Shown one piece after another: positions 1-5,387 of a stretch of 5,387 bases of DNA. The stretch's first letter is position 1. Each line of letters begins with the position of its first letter. This stretch comes from Pseudomonadota bacterium (GTDB lineage Bacteria > Pseudomonadota > Gammaproteobacteria > Acidiferrobacterales > Acidiferrobacteraceae). The position numbers were made by a program, and so were the translations under genes. Below the pieces are notes generated by a model. The model saw only the letters and a program-made list of their open reading frames with translations, searched no databases and was not told where the DNA came from. The DNA is taken from contig JAJZZU010000208.1 in assembly GCA_021797365.1 (NCBI GenBank), forward strand, positions 1-5,387. Direction: 5' to 3'.

Positions 1-682
1 CGTCCCGGTCATTGACGAGCTTGAAGCCATCGAGATCGAGCAACACCACCCCAAGGAGACGTTCCATGCGGCGCGCGTGCGCGCAGGCATGAATGAGGCG
101 ATCGAGAAACAGCGCGCGATTCGGTAAGCCGGTGAGCGGATCGCGCAACGCGAGCATCCTCAGGGTGAGGGTGAGGTCACCGAGATTCATGAACGCCGAG
201 AATGACTCAAGACCGACCCTTGCGAAGAAACCCGCCTCGCGCGCGCCCACGACGCCGATCCCCTGCGTGGGGGCCACGCCGAACGGAAACAACACGAGCT
301 CGCGCGCGTCGTGGCCGGGCCCCAGCCACGCCGGTGTGCGGGGATCAGCGGCGTGATACAAACGCACGCGCCGGGCGCGCGCGATGGCCCACAACAAGGC
401 CGCCTGTCCGCGCGTAATCCGCAGGTCCGGGGCACAGGCCCCCGCCGAGAACTCGGGGCGCAGCTCATCTGCGTGCTCATCGAGGACGACATAATACGCA
501 AACGTAATGGCGGGACTGGCCGCCACCAGACCCGTGCAGATGCGCCGCAGAAGCGGCCCGGCGCGGGGGCCCGCGGTAAGCGGCAGGGCCAGGACGTCGA
601 TCAAGACCTGCAGGATGGCCAGACGCTCGGCCTCGGCGGTCCTATCCCCGAAGGGCACGCACGCCTGTTCGTGTTCCGCCAT
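1..682 (-). CDS. GAF-GGDEF protein, probable diguanylate cyclase (C-terminal part off the left edge)
   Basis: I translated this frame by hand; it is open from 682 to the window edge, giving 227 residues. Residues about 20-165 look like a GAF-type sensory domain (a helix rich in Leu/Ala, then FAYYVVLDE near 61-69 and the strand-like ELVLFPFGVAPTQGIGVVG near 128-146), recognised only by general pattern. Residues 175-227 are clearly the start of a GGDEF domain: LRDPLTGLPNRALFLDRL at 179-196 and DLDGFKLVND at 216-225, with the metal-binding Asp216 and the nucleotide-binding Asn224. The GG(D/E)EF signature itself lies beyond the edge, so catalytic activity, an inhibitory site or a following EAL domain cannot be judged. 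The family makes cyclic di-GMP from two GTP. No transmembrane segment is visible, so it is probably cytosolic. The ATG at 682 has GGGGG only two bases upstream. An in-frame ATG at 865 is possible, but the added 61 residues are Arg/Gly/Pro-rich and look non-coding. Ligand unknown. Confidence 0.85.
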   Translation of the reverse strand, partial: MAEHEQACVPFGDRTAEAERLAILQVLIDVLALPLTAGPRAGPLLRRICTGLVAASPAITFAYYVVLDEHADELRPEFSAGACAPDLRITRGQAALLWAIARARRVRLYHAADPRTPAWLGPGHDARELVLFPFGVAPTQGIGVVGAREAGFFARVGLESFSAFMNLGDLTLTLRMLALRDPLTGLPNRALFLDRLIHACAHARRMERLLGVVLLDLDGFKLVNDRD

Positions 683-871
683 ATCCCCCACGTATCGCCA
701 TGATGTTCCACCCCTGCCGGGTCTGCGACCCAGGCCTCGCGCGCGCCCCGGCCCGCAGCCGGCCTCGTTGCGGATAATAGTGCCCCATCCCCGCGGCACG
801 CGCGCCACGCGCGGCGTGCCGGCGGTCCGCGCCGGGGTCCGTGATCTTCCGGCAGGCGCCGCCATCGAACC

Positions 872-900
872 TTGACCTGGGGCAAGTCCGTTAGTGTATT
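872..900 (+). promoter_or_regulatory. Possible sigma70-type promoter facing fixX
   Basis: TTGACC at 872-877 (five of six to TTGACA) is followed after 17 bases by TGTATT at 895-900 (four of six to TATAAT), in the only AT-rich stretch of a GC-rich gap. It would fire rightward, antisense to fixX, where I find no plus-strand gene. It could make an antisense or small RNA, or be a chance match. Confidence 0.25.
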
Positions 901-910
901 GCCATATACT
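893..910. repeat. Imperfect inverted repeat, possible operator
   Basis: AGTGTAT at 893-899 and ATATACT at 904-910 form a 7-base arm pair around a four-base spacer TGCC, with one G-T mismatch. It overlaps the -10 element of the rightward promoter candidate and sits next to TACAAT on the other strand. The size and symmetry suit a dimeric repressor or activator site. It does not fit the NifA site TGT-N10-ACA or a sigma54 promoter. Confidence 0.3.
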
Positions 911-1003
911 GATTGTATAGCGGGCGGCTTTGCGCCTTCGACGGACGAGGGATGCGCGCCGCGACCGGGACGGACGGCCGCCGGCGGGCGACGCCCCGGG
1001 CGC

Positions 1004-1042
1004 GGGGCACCGGCCTGCAGACCGGTCAGCGACCGGCGCCCC
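1004..1042 (-). terminator. GC-rich stem-loop after fixX, possible operon terminator
   Basis: GGGGC-A-CCGG at 1004-1013 pairs with CCGG-C-GCCCC at 1033-1042, with one A/C mismatch and a 19-base loop that itself contains the palindrome GACCGGTC (1020-1027). It begins five bases past the fixX stop in the direction of transcription, where an operon terminator would sit. On the minus strand no T-run follows, so it is not a classical intrinsic terminator. It may stall polymerase, protect the 3' end, or be incidental GC-rich symmetry. Confidence 0.35.
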
Positions 1043-1047
1043 GGACC

Positions 1048-1335
1048 TTAGCCGAACTTGAACAATATCCCATAACCCCCGCGCGGGTATTCCCAGCGGA
1101 CGTTACGGTGTTCACCGCAGATCACACGGCAGGTCCCGCACTCCAGGCATCCATCGGTGATCAACGTCACACGCCCACCGTTGTCCTCGGCGTAGCAGCC
1201 GGCCGGACAACAATAGGTGCAGGGCTTGTCTTGGCAATGAACGGCGCAGACATCGGGGTCGGCGATCTCGATATGCGATCGTCCGGCATCCACGCGATAA
1301 CGGTTTTGGAAGAGCTTCTCTTCTATGCGTATCAT
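1048..1335 (-). CDS. fixX: FixX ferredoxin-like protein of the electron-bifurcating FixABCX complex
   Basis: A 95-residue protein of normal length for FixX. It has the family N-terminus ([18 protein letters not shown], 7-24), the [11 protein letters not shown] motif (63-73) and the family ending [13 protein letters not shown] (83-95). FixX carries iron-sulfur clusters and works with FixC, passing low-potential electrons towards ferredoxin or flavodoxin for nitrogenase. There are ten cysteines: 30, 34, 39, 42, 43, 47, 63, 66, 69 and 73. Cys63/66/69 plus Cys43 (followed by Pro) suit one [4Fe-4S] cluster; Cys30/34/39 plus Cys73 could hold a second, as in two-cluster ferredoxins. That assignment is inferred. 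The ATG at 1335 is chosen over a GTG at 1350 because GGAGGG lies seven bases before it and because it shares ATGA with the fixC stop, which implies translational coupling. It is the last gene of the operon. Confidence 0.96.
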   Translation of the reverse strand: MIRIEEKLFQNRYRVDAGRSHIEIADPDVCAVHCQDKPCTYCCPAGCYAEDNGGRVTLITDGCLECGTCRVICGEHRNVRWEYPRGGYGILFKFG

Positions 1336-2630
1336 TCGAATGCCCTCCACAGCCTGAAGGCGTCGGCGAACAACCCAAGGGTCGTGCGCGCGCGGGTGAA
1401 TTTTCTGCGGATGGAGCGCTCCTTGGTTTTCTTGTCGACACCATCGACAGTCAACAGGGTATGTGCCGCCTGGCTCACGAGATTGGGGTAGGCGGTGAAG
1501 AACTGGCGGTTCCGGTCCATGATATCCGGCACGTCCTTGTATTTTTTGAGATCCTTCATGACGAAGCTCTCATCTAGGGCCTTGCGATAGCGCGCTAGAT
1601 TTTGCGCGGTCATGGTCTTGCCTTGGGCCTTCAGATCGATGACCGTCTCGGCCGCAAGCCGCCCGGTGGTCATGGCCAAGTTCGATCCCTCGCGGTGCAC
1701 GGCGTTTACGAACATGCCGGCGTCGCCTACCATGAGCCATCCGTCGCCATAGACTGCGGGGATGGCCTTATATCCGCCCTCCGGGATCAGGTGCGCCGTG
1801 TACTCCTTCATCTCGCCACCTGCGAGCAGCGGCCGTATGGCGGGATGCGCCTTCATCTGCTCGAGCAGGGCATAAGGCGCGACCCCGCTCTTCTTGAAGT
1901 CCGAGAGCAGACAACCGACACCAACGGTCACCGACTCCTTGTTCGTATATAAAAAGCCCGTACCCACCATGCCCTGGGTGATCTTGCCGGCCATCTCGAT
2001 GACGACACCCTCGGTGCCTTTGACGTTGAAGCGCTCCTCGATGGTCGATTCCGGGAGGAAATGGATCTCCTTTACGGCCAATGCCACGTCCCTCGGCTTC
2101 AATTCCTCGTGAAACCCGGCCTTGCGTGCGAGCAGCGAGTTCACGCCATCGGCGAGGACGACGATATCGGCATAGACGGAGCCGTGCTCGCGATCGGTGC
2201 GCACCCCCACCACGCGGTGTCCGTCCATATGCAGATCGAGCACGGTGGTCTCGCATACGACCAACGCCCCGGCGTCCCGCACCTTTTGCGAAAACCAGCG
2301 ATCGAATTGGGAGCGGATGATCGTGTAGCGATTATAAGGGGGCTTGCTGAAGTCCGCCGACCGGTAGGTGCCGCCGGTACAGGACTCGTCATCCAGGACC
2401 CAGACGCGCTGCTCGATGACATGGCGCTCGAGCGGTGCGTCCTCGCGGAAATCCGGGATGATCCGCTCCAGGGCATCGGCATACAGGATCGCCCCCTGGA
2501 CATTCTTGGATCCCGAATACTCGCCGCGCTCGATCTGCAAGACCTTGAGACCGGCCTTGGCCATGGTATAGGCGGCGGCATTTCCAGCCGGCCCCGCACC
2601 CACGACAATGGCATCAAAATGCTCGGACAT
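1332..2630 (-). CDS. fixC: FixC, FAD-dependent ETF:quinone oxidoreductase-like subunit
   Basis: A 432-residue flavoprotein, full length for FixC. It begins with an FAD-binding Rossmann motif (GAGPAG at 11-16, acidic end of strand two at Glu34), followed by the family stretch [15 protein letters not shown] (36-50). [15 protein letters not shown] (158-172) and the second flavin motif [15 protein letters not shown] (295-309) follow, then the conserved [17 protein letters not shown] (312-328). FixC is homologous to electron-transfer-flavoprotein:ubiquinone oxidoreductase; it takes electrons from FixAB and delivers them to membrane quinone, working with FixX. The iron-sulfur part present in one-piece mitochondrial ETF-QO is here the separate FixX. 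No transmembrane helix is evident, so membrane contact should be monotopic. AGGAGGG stands three bases before the ATG. The gap to fixB is 16 bases, and the stop overlaps the fixX start (ATGA). E. coli-type FixC paralogues act in carnitine metabolism, but the nif neighbours make a nitrogen-fixation role clear. Confidence 0.97.
   Translation of the reverse strand: MSEHFDAIVVGAGPAGNAAAYTMAKAGLKVLQIERGEYSGSKNVQGAILYADALERIIPDFREDAPLERHVIEQRVWVLDDESCTGGTYRSADFSKPPYNRYTIIRSQFDRWFSQKVRDAGALVVCETTVLDLHMDGHRVVGVRTDREHGSVYADIVVLADGVNSLLARKAGFHEELKPRDVALAVKEIHFLPESTIEERFNVKGTEGVVIEMAGKITQGMVGTGFLYTNKESVTVGVGCLLSDFKKSGVAPYALLEQMKAHPAIRPLLAGGEMKEYTAHLIPEGGYKAIPAVYGDGWLMVGDAGMFVNAVHREGSNLAMTTGRLAAETVIDLKAQGKTMTAQNLARYRKALDESFVMKDLKKYKDVPDIMDRNRQFFTAYPNLVSQAAHTLLTVDGVDKKTKERSIRRKFTRARTTLGLFADAFRLWRAFE
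1343..1348 (-). promoter_or_regulatory. Ribosome binding site of fixX
   Basis: GGAGGG lies within the last codons of fixC, seven bases before the ATG at 1335. It decides this start over the upstream in-frame GTG at 1350. Confidence 0.75.
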
Positions 2631-2633
2631 AAA

Positions 2634-2640
2634 CCCTCCT
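2634..2640 (-). promoter_or_regulatory. Ribosome binding site of fixC
   Basis: AGGAGGG, the strongest Shine-Dalgarno in the operon, fills most of the 16-base fixB-fixC gap. It supplies independent initiation at the one junction where the stop and start do not overlap or abut. Confidence 0.8.
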
Positions 2641-2646
2641 TCGCCG

Positions 2647-3744
2647 TCAGCAGGCCTGCTTGCGGGCTCGTAAATGCTCTGTGAACGCCTGGGTCAGGGC
2701 CGGCAGGATGGTCATGGCGTTGCCGACGATACCGTAATGCGCGAAATCGAAGATCGGGGCGTTGGCGTCTTCGTTGATGGCAATGATCACGTCCGATTTA
2801 TCCATGCCGACCCGGTGCTGCACGGCCCCCGAGATGCCCGCCGCGATATAAAGCCGCGGGCGCACGGTCTTCCCCGACTGCCCGACCTGACGGTCGGCAC
2901 CGACCCAGCCGGCCTGAATGACCGGCCGGCTGGCACCCACCTCGGCACCAAGCACCCGCGCCAGGTCCTGGATGAGGCGGAAGTTCTCTTGGCGCTTCAT
3001 CCCCCGCCCACCGCTCACGATAATGTCGGCGAACGGCAGATTGGCCTCGGCGGCGCGGTCATCGGGAATGAACTCCAGGACCTTGGTGATGATCGACTCT
3101 TCGAGGAAGGTCACCGGATGCTCTATGACGCGTCCCGTACGCCCCGCGTCCGCCGAGGGCATGGCCATGACGCGCGGGCGTATGGTCGCCATCTGCGGGC
3201 GGTAATTCAGCGTCACGATGGTACATAACAGGCTGCCGCCGAAGGTCGGGCGGGTGGCGGCGAGCCCGCGGTTCTCGGGATCAATCGCAAGCCCCGTGCA
3301 GTCGGCCGTGAGTCCGGTCTTCAAGGTCGTGGCCACGCTGCCGGCGAGATCGCGCCCGAGCGTGGTCGCGCCGAGCAACAGGATCTCCGGACAGTAGCGA
3401 TTGACGAGCTCGGTTAGGACAGCGCTATAGGGGGCGTTGCGGTAATCCTTTAGGACGGGATGGCACGCGAGATAGCAGAGATCCGCGCCATAGTGGATCG
3501 CCTGATCGCAGAACCCGCGCACGGCGCCGTCCGGCGGACCGAGCAGCACCGCGGCGAGCTCCACCTTGAGGGCATCGGCGAGCTTGCGGCCCTCGCCCAG
3601 CAACTCCCAGGAGACTGGATGGACCTGACCGCGCTCATATTCGACGAATACCCAGACACCCTTGTAGCCGGCCAGGCGCTCGTCGAGCTTCTGGGCACGG
3701 CGCCCTGCAGGGCGCGGGGTCGGGGCGTTTGGTGTGGCTGTCAT
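2647..3744 (-). CDS. fixB: FixB, electron transfer flavoprotein alpha subunit
   Basis: A 365-residue ETF-alpha family protein, usual length for FixB. The N-terminal domain begins about residue 28 ([24 protein letters not shown] by segments) after an Ala/Pro/Arg-rich leader. It includes [15 protein letters not shown] (121-135) and [10 protein letters not shown] (143-152). The C-terminal FAD domain holds the signature from about 271 to 341: [20 protein letters not shown] (272-291), [13 protein letters not shown] (298-310) and the family end motif [13 protein letters not shown] (329-341). FixB pairs with FixA to form the heterodimer that oxidises NADH and splits the electron pair between quinone (through FixC) and ferredoxin or flavodoxin (through FixX). 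The ATG at 3744 shares ATGA with the fixA stop and has GGGAGA five bases upstream, inside fixA. Nothing is missing; residues 1-25 look poorly conserved. Confidence 0.97.
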   Translation of the reverse strand: MTATPNAPTPRPAGRRAQKLDERLAGYKGVWVFVEYERGQVHPVSWELLGEGRKLADALKVELAAVLLGPPDGAVRGFCDQAIHYGADLCYLACHPVLKDYRNAPYSAVLTELVNRYCPEILLLGATTLGRDLAGSVATTLKTGLTADCTGLAIDPENRGLAATRPTFGGSLLCTIVTLNYRPQMATIRPRVMAMPSADAGRTGRVIEHPVTFLEESIITKVLEFIPDDRAAEANLPFADIIVSGGRGMKRQENFRLIQDLARVLGAEVGASRPVIQAGWVGADRQVGQSGKTVRPRLYIAAGISGAVQHRVGMDKSDVIIAINEDANAPIFDFAHYGIVGNAMTILPALTQAFTEHLRARKQAC

Positions 3745-4604
3745 AAGGATCTCCCATCGAGCTCAAGGGAAGGGTTGATGGCGAGCGCCACGTCCGGGTG
3801 CCGGGACAAGAGCTTGGCGACCAGGGTCGCCGCCAGATCTACCGGCTGGCCGCTTTGTGTCTCGATGATCTCCGCGCGGCGATTGGTCGGGGTCGGCGCA
3901 AATACCTTGGAGACCGCGGTCGGCGAACCTTTCAGCCCGATCTTGGTGACATCCTCGATATGGGCATCGTCCTTGCTCCAGATCGTGAGCCGGTGGCGCT
4001 CCGCACGGAACATGTCGGTCAGCGAGGCAAAGCGCATCTCGTTGATGCCCTCCAGCACCGTGATGAGCGCCGGCAACCGGGTCTTCAAGACCTGCACGCC
4101 ACCCTCCGACCGCCTATGCACGACGATCTCCCGGGCCGTCAGGTCGAGGGAGACGATCTTGCTCACATAGGTCAACAACTGCATGTCGAGGCGGGTGGCG
4201 ATCCCCGGCCCCACCTGCGCGGTATCCCCGTCTATGGTCTGCTTGCCGGCAAACACGAGATCGACCGGCAGGCCCTGATGGACTTGGCGTATGGCCGCCG
4301 ACAGGGCGTAACTCGTAGCCAAGGTATCGGCGCCGGCGAACGCGCGATCGGTCAAGAGGATCGCCTCGTCGGCGCCGAACGCCAGCGCCTTGCGCAGCGC
4401 CGCCTCGGCCTGGGGCGGCCCCATACACAACACCGTGACGCGCGCGCGGTAGCGATCCTTCAGGCGCAGCGCCTCCTCCAGGGCATAGAGATCGTAGGGG
4501 TTGACGATCGCCGGAACCCCTTGACGCATGATCGTGTTGGTGACCGGATGCACGCGGATCTGCGCGCTGTCAGGCACCTGTTTGATGCACACCAGAATAT
4601 GCAT
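3741..4604 (-). CDS. fixA: FixA, electron transfer flavoprotein beta subunit
   Basis: A 287-residue ETF-beta family protein, usual length for FixA. It opens with [18 protein letters not shown] (1-18), a typical start, followed by [16 protein letters not shown] (35-50) and the nucleotide-binding motif [14 protein letters not shown] (120-133). The conserved region [19 protein letters not shown] (174-192) follows. With FixB it binds FAD and NADH and is the site of flavin-based electron bifurcation in nitrogen-fixing FixABCX. The frame stays open 63 codons further upstream, but those residues are Arg/Pro-rich and overlap nifW. The ATG at 4604 is preferred because it begins at the family N-terminus, has AAGGGGG six bases upstream and sits one base past the nifW stop. 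The end overlaps the fixB start in ATGA. General fatty-acid ETF is the main alternative, made unlikely by the fixBCX and nif neighbours. Confidence 0.97.
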   Translation of the reverse strand: MHILVCIKQVPDSAQIRVHPVTNTIMRQGVPAIVNPYDLYALEEALRLKDRYRARVTVLCMGPPQAEAALRKALAFGADEAILLTDRAFAGADTLATSYALSAAIRQVHQGLPVDLVFAGKQTIDGDTAQVGPGIATRLDMQLLTYVSKIVSLDLTAREIVVHRRSEGGVQVLKTRLPALITVLEGINEMRFASLTDMFRAERHRLTIWSKDDAHIEDVTKIGLKGSPTAVSKVFAPTPTNRRAEIIETQSGQPVDLAATLVAKLLSRHPDVALAINPSLELDGRSL

Positions 4605-4605
4605 A

Positions 4606-4968
4606 TCATTCCCCCTTGGGGCGCGTGGCAAGGGCGCGCTGAATGGCCGTGACCGCGATCTGCGGCGTCGGGTCCTGAAACACCCGGAACACCTTCTCGG
4701 CCTGCGCGCTGGAGCGTGCGAAGTCGGCATGGGATTTGGCGAGCAGCGATGCGCACAGGGCGTACAGGCCCTCGCGATCGGCGGGCGGGTCATCGAGGGC
4801 GGTCGCCAGATATTGGCGAAAGCGCTTCAGGATATGGAGGCGGTTGACGTTCACGACGTGTCGGTCATAGGGCACCGCGAAGTATTCGAAAAACTCTTCG
4901 GCTGCCGACAATGCGGCCAGATCGCGAAACAGCCGCTGGCCTTCAGATCCCTGAGACCGGTCCTTCAT
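4606..4968 (-). CDS. nifW: NifW, nitrogenase-associated maturation/protection protein
   Basis: A 120-residue protein matching the NifW family in length and pattern. The core runs from about 19 to 54, with LSAAEEFFEYFAVPYD (20-35) and VVNVNRLHILKRFRQYL (38-54), and a second conserved block LLAKSHADFARSSAQAEKVF (75-94). It looks soluble and mostly helical, with no metal motif. NifW is reported to associate with the MoFe protein, with roles proposed in its maturation or protection from oxygen; the exact mechanism is unsettled. The ATG at 4968 shares ATGA with the nifV stop and has AGGGG seven bases upstream; the stop is one base before fixA. In many diazotrophs nifW sits beside nifV or nifZ, so the place after nifV is usual, while the tight join to fixABCX ties it to reductant supply. 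The last residues (RPKGE) are likely a variable tail. Confidence 0.95.
   Translation of the reverse strand: MKDRSQGSEGQRLFRDLAALSAAEEFFEYFAVPYDRHVVNVNRLHILKRFRQYLATALDDPPADREGLYALCASLLAKSHADFARSSAQAEKVFRVFQDPTPQIAVTAIQRALATRPKGE
4611..4617 (-). promoter_or_regulatory. Ribosome binding site of fixA
   Basis: AAGGGGG in the last codons of nifW, six bases before the ATG at 4604. It settles the fixA start against the longer open frame. Confidence 0.75.
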
Positions 4969-5387
4969 AAGGTCGCCCCTGCAAGCCCGAGGGTCCGGGT
5001 TTGGCCAAGAAAGTCGCGCAGATCCTGATCGCTCGGCGAGGTCTTGGTGCGCATCGCGTGCGCCCGGACCAGGGTCACGATCCGGCGCGCCTGCTCGCGA
5101 CTCAAGGCAATGCCGAGCTTGTCGTAGACATAGGTCACGGCCTGCGAGCCCGAGTATTTCCCAAGCACGATGCGATGCGCTCGCCCGACCTCCGCCGGAT
5201 CGAATCCCTGATAGGTACGCACGTCCTTCAGAAGTCCGTCGACATGGATGCCGGCCTCGTGGGTAAACACCGCATCCCCCACCACGCTCTTCTGGGGAGG
5301 GGCCGGGCGACCCGAGGCTTGGCCGACGAGCCCCGAGATCGCCGGCAGCTGCGTCATGTCGATGCCGGTGGTCCGCCGATAGATCAC
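4965..5387 (-). CDS. nifV: NifV homocitrate synthase, C-terminal third (N-terminus off the right edge)
   Basis: The last 140 or so codons of a roughly 380-residue enzyme; the frame runs through the right edge, and the GTG there is an internal Val codon. NifV condenses acetyl-CoA with 2-oxoglutarate to form homocitrate, the organic ligand of FeMo-cofactor. The catalytic TIM barrel and its HxH metal ligands lie mostly outside the window. What remains has FTHEAGIHVDGLLKD (fragment residues 41-55), the conserved region after the barrel in homocitrate and isopropylmalate synthases, then YQGFDPAEVGR (59-69), IVLGKYSGSQAV (73-84) and a helical C-terminus. It ends without the long regulatory domain of LeuA. 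In GKYSG a Tyr (codon 5156-5154) stands where related enzymes commonly have His. LeuA or lysine-pathway homocitrate synthase are alternatives on sequence alone; the position directly before nifW favours NifV. Confidence 0.93.
   Translation of the reverse strand: MIYRRTTGIDMTQLPAISGLVGQASGRPAPPQKSVVGDAVFTHEAGIHVDGLLKDVRTYQGFDPAEVGRAHRIVLGKYSGSQAVTYVYDKLGIALSREQARRIVTLVRAHAMRTKTSPSDQDLRDFLGQTRTLGLAGATL

Larger units (their letters stand above)
683..1047. other. Intergenic region between fixX and the GAF-GGDEF gene
   Basis: This 365-base gap has no gene I can support on either strand. Open frames crossing it give Arg/Pro/Gly/Ala-rich translations typical of non-coding GC-rich DNA. The part next to fixX (about 960-1047) is very GC-rich with several dyads, including the 10-base palindrome CCGCCGGCGG at 978-987. 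The part next to the GGDEF gene has a short hairpin, GGGTC-TGC-GACCC, at 719-731. Between them, about 872-919, lies the only AT-rich patch. It has promoter-like elements facing both ways and an imperfect inverted repeat. On the minus strand, TACAAT at 917-912 resembles a -10 box for the GGDEF gene, but I find no good -35 at the right distance. Confidence 0.7.

Noticed and set aside
683..865. N-terminal extension of the GAF-GGDEF protein to an in-frame ATG at 865
   Set aside because: The added 61 residues are Arg/Gly/Pro/Ala-rich with no domain pattern. Not fully excluded, because AAGG lies four bases before that ATG and the start at 682 has a short-spaced Shine-Dalgarno.
872..919. NifA upstream site or sigma54 promoter between fixX and the GGDEF gene
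   Set aside because: Neither TGT-N10-ACA nor TGGCAC-N5-TTGCA is present on either strand in this patch; TGGCAA occurs without the second half.
913..1491. 192-codon open frame on the plus strand opposite fixX and the end of fixC, starting just after the rightward promoter candidate
   Set aside because: It starts with TTG, shows no recognisable domain and lies opposite well-supported fixX and fixC. Long antisense frames are expected in GC-rich coding DNA.
2061..2684. 207-codon plus-strand open frame opposite fixC
   Set aside because: It is a shadow of fixC, whose FAD motifs fill the other strand; its translation shows no known domain.
4605..4793. 63-codon upstream extension of fixA
   Set aside because: The residues are Arg/Pro-rich, unlike any FixA N-terminus, and overlap nifW in another frame. 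The ATG at 4604 has a good ribosome binding site and the family start.

Overview
The window carries the 3' part of a nitrogen-fixation gene cluster from a GC-rich bacterium. The proteins look like those of a diazotrophic proteobacterium, most plausibly a gammaproteobacterium such as a sulfur- or iron-oxidising acidophile or a relative. That placement is an inference from protein flavour and gene order; no taxonomic marker is present.

Layout: every supported gene is on the minus strand, so transcription runs right to left. From the right edge the order is nifV (homocitrate synthase, C-terminal third only), nifW, fixA, fixB, fixC and fixX. The six genes are packed as one operon. Four junctions overlap or nearly touch: nifV/nifW, fixA/fixB and fixC/fixX share ATGA, and nifW/fixA are one base apart. 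The fifth, fixB/fixC, has a 16-base gap with a strong Shine-Dalgarno. No promoter for the operon lies in the window, so it should be upstream of nifV or further out. After fixX comes a 365-base GC-rich gap with a stem-loop near the fixX stop and one AT-rich patch holding promoter-like elements and a small inverted repeat. At the left edge, and running off it, is an unrelated-looking gene for a GAF-GGDEF protein, a probable diguanylate cyclase.

How the genes work together: NifV makes homocitrate, the organic ligand of FeMo-cofactor. NifW is a small MoFe-protein-associated maturation or protection factor. FixABCX is the membrane-associated electron-bifurcating complex that oxidises NADH, sends one electron to quinone, and uses the energy to produce a low-potential electron on ferredoxin or flavodoxin for nitrogenase. 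The block therefore joins cofactor supply, MoFe-protein care and reductant supply in one co-translated unit. The GAF-GGDEF gene may be only a chromosomal neighbour; a regulatory link to nitrogen fixation is speculative.

I see no mobile element, CRISPR array, tRNA or rRNA, and no convincing previously undescribed system. The most notable details are the ten-cysteine FixX that can be laid out as a two-cluster ferredoxin, the unusual Tyr in the NifV GKxSG motif, and the AT-rich patch between fixX and the GGDEF gene.
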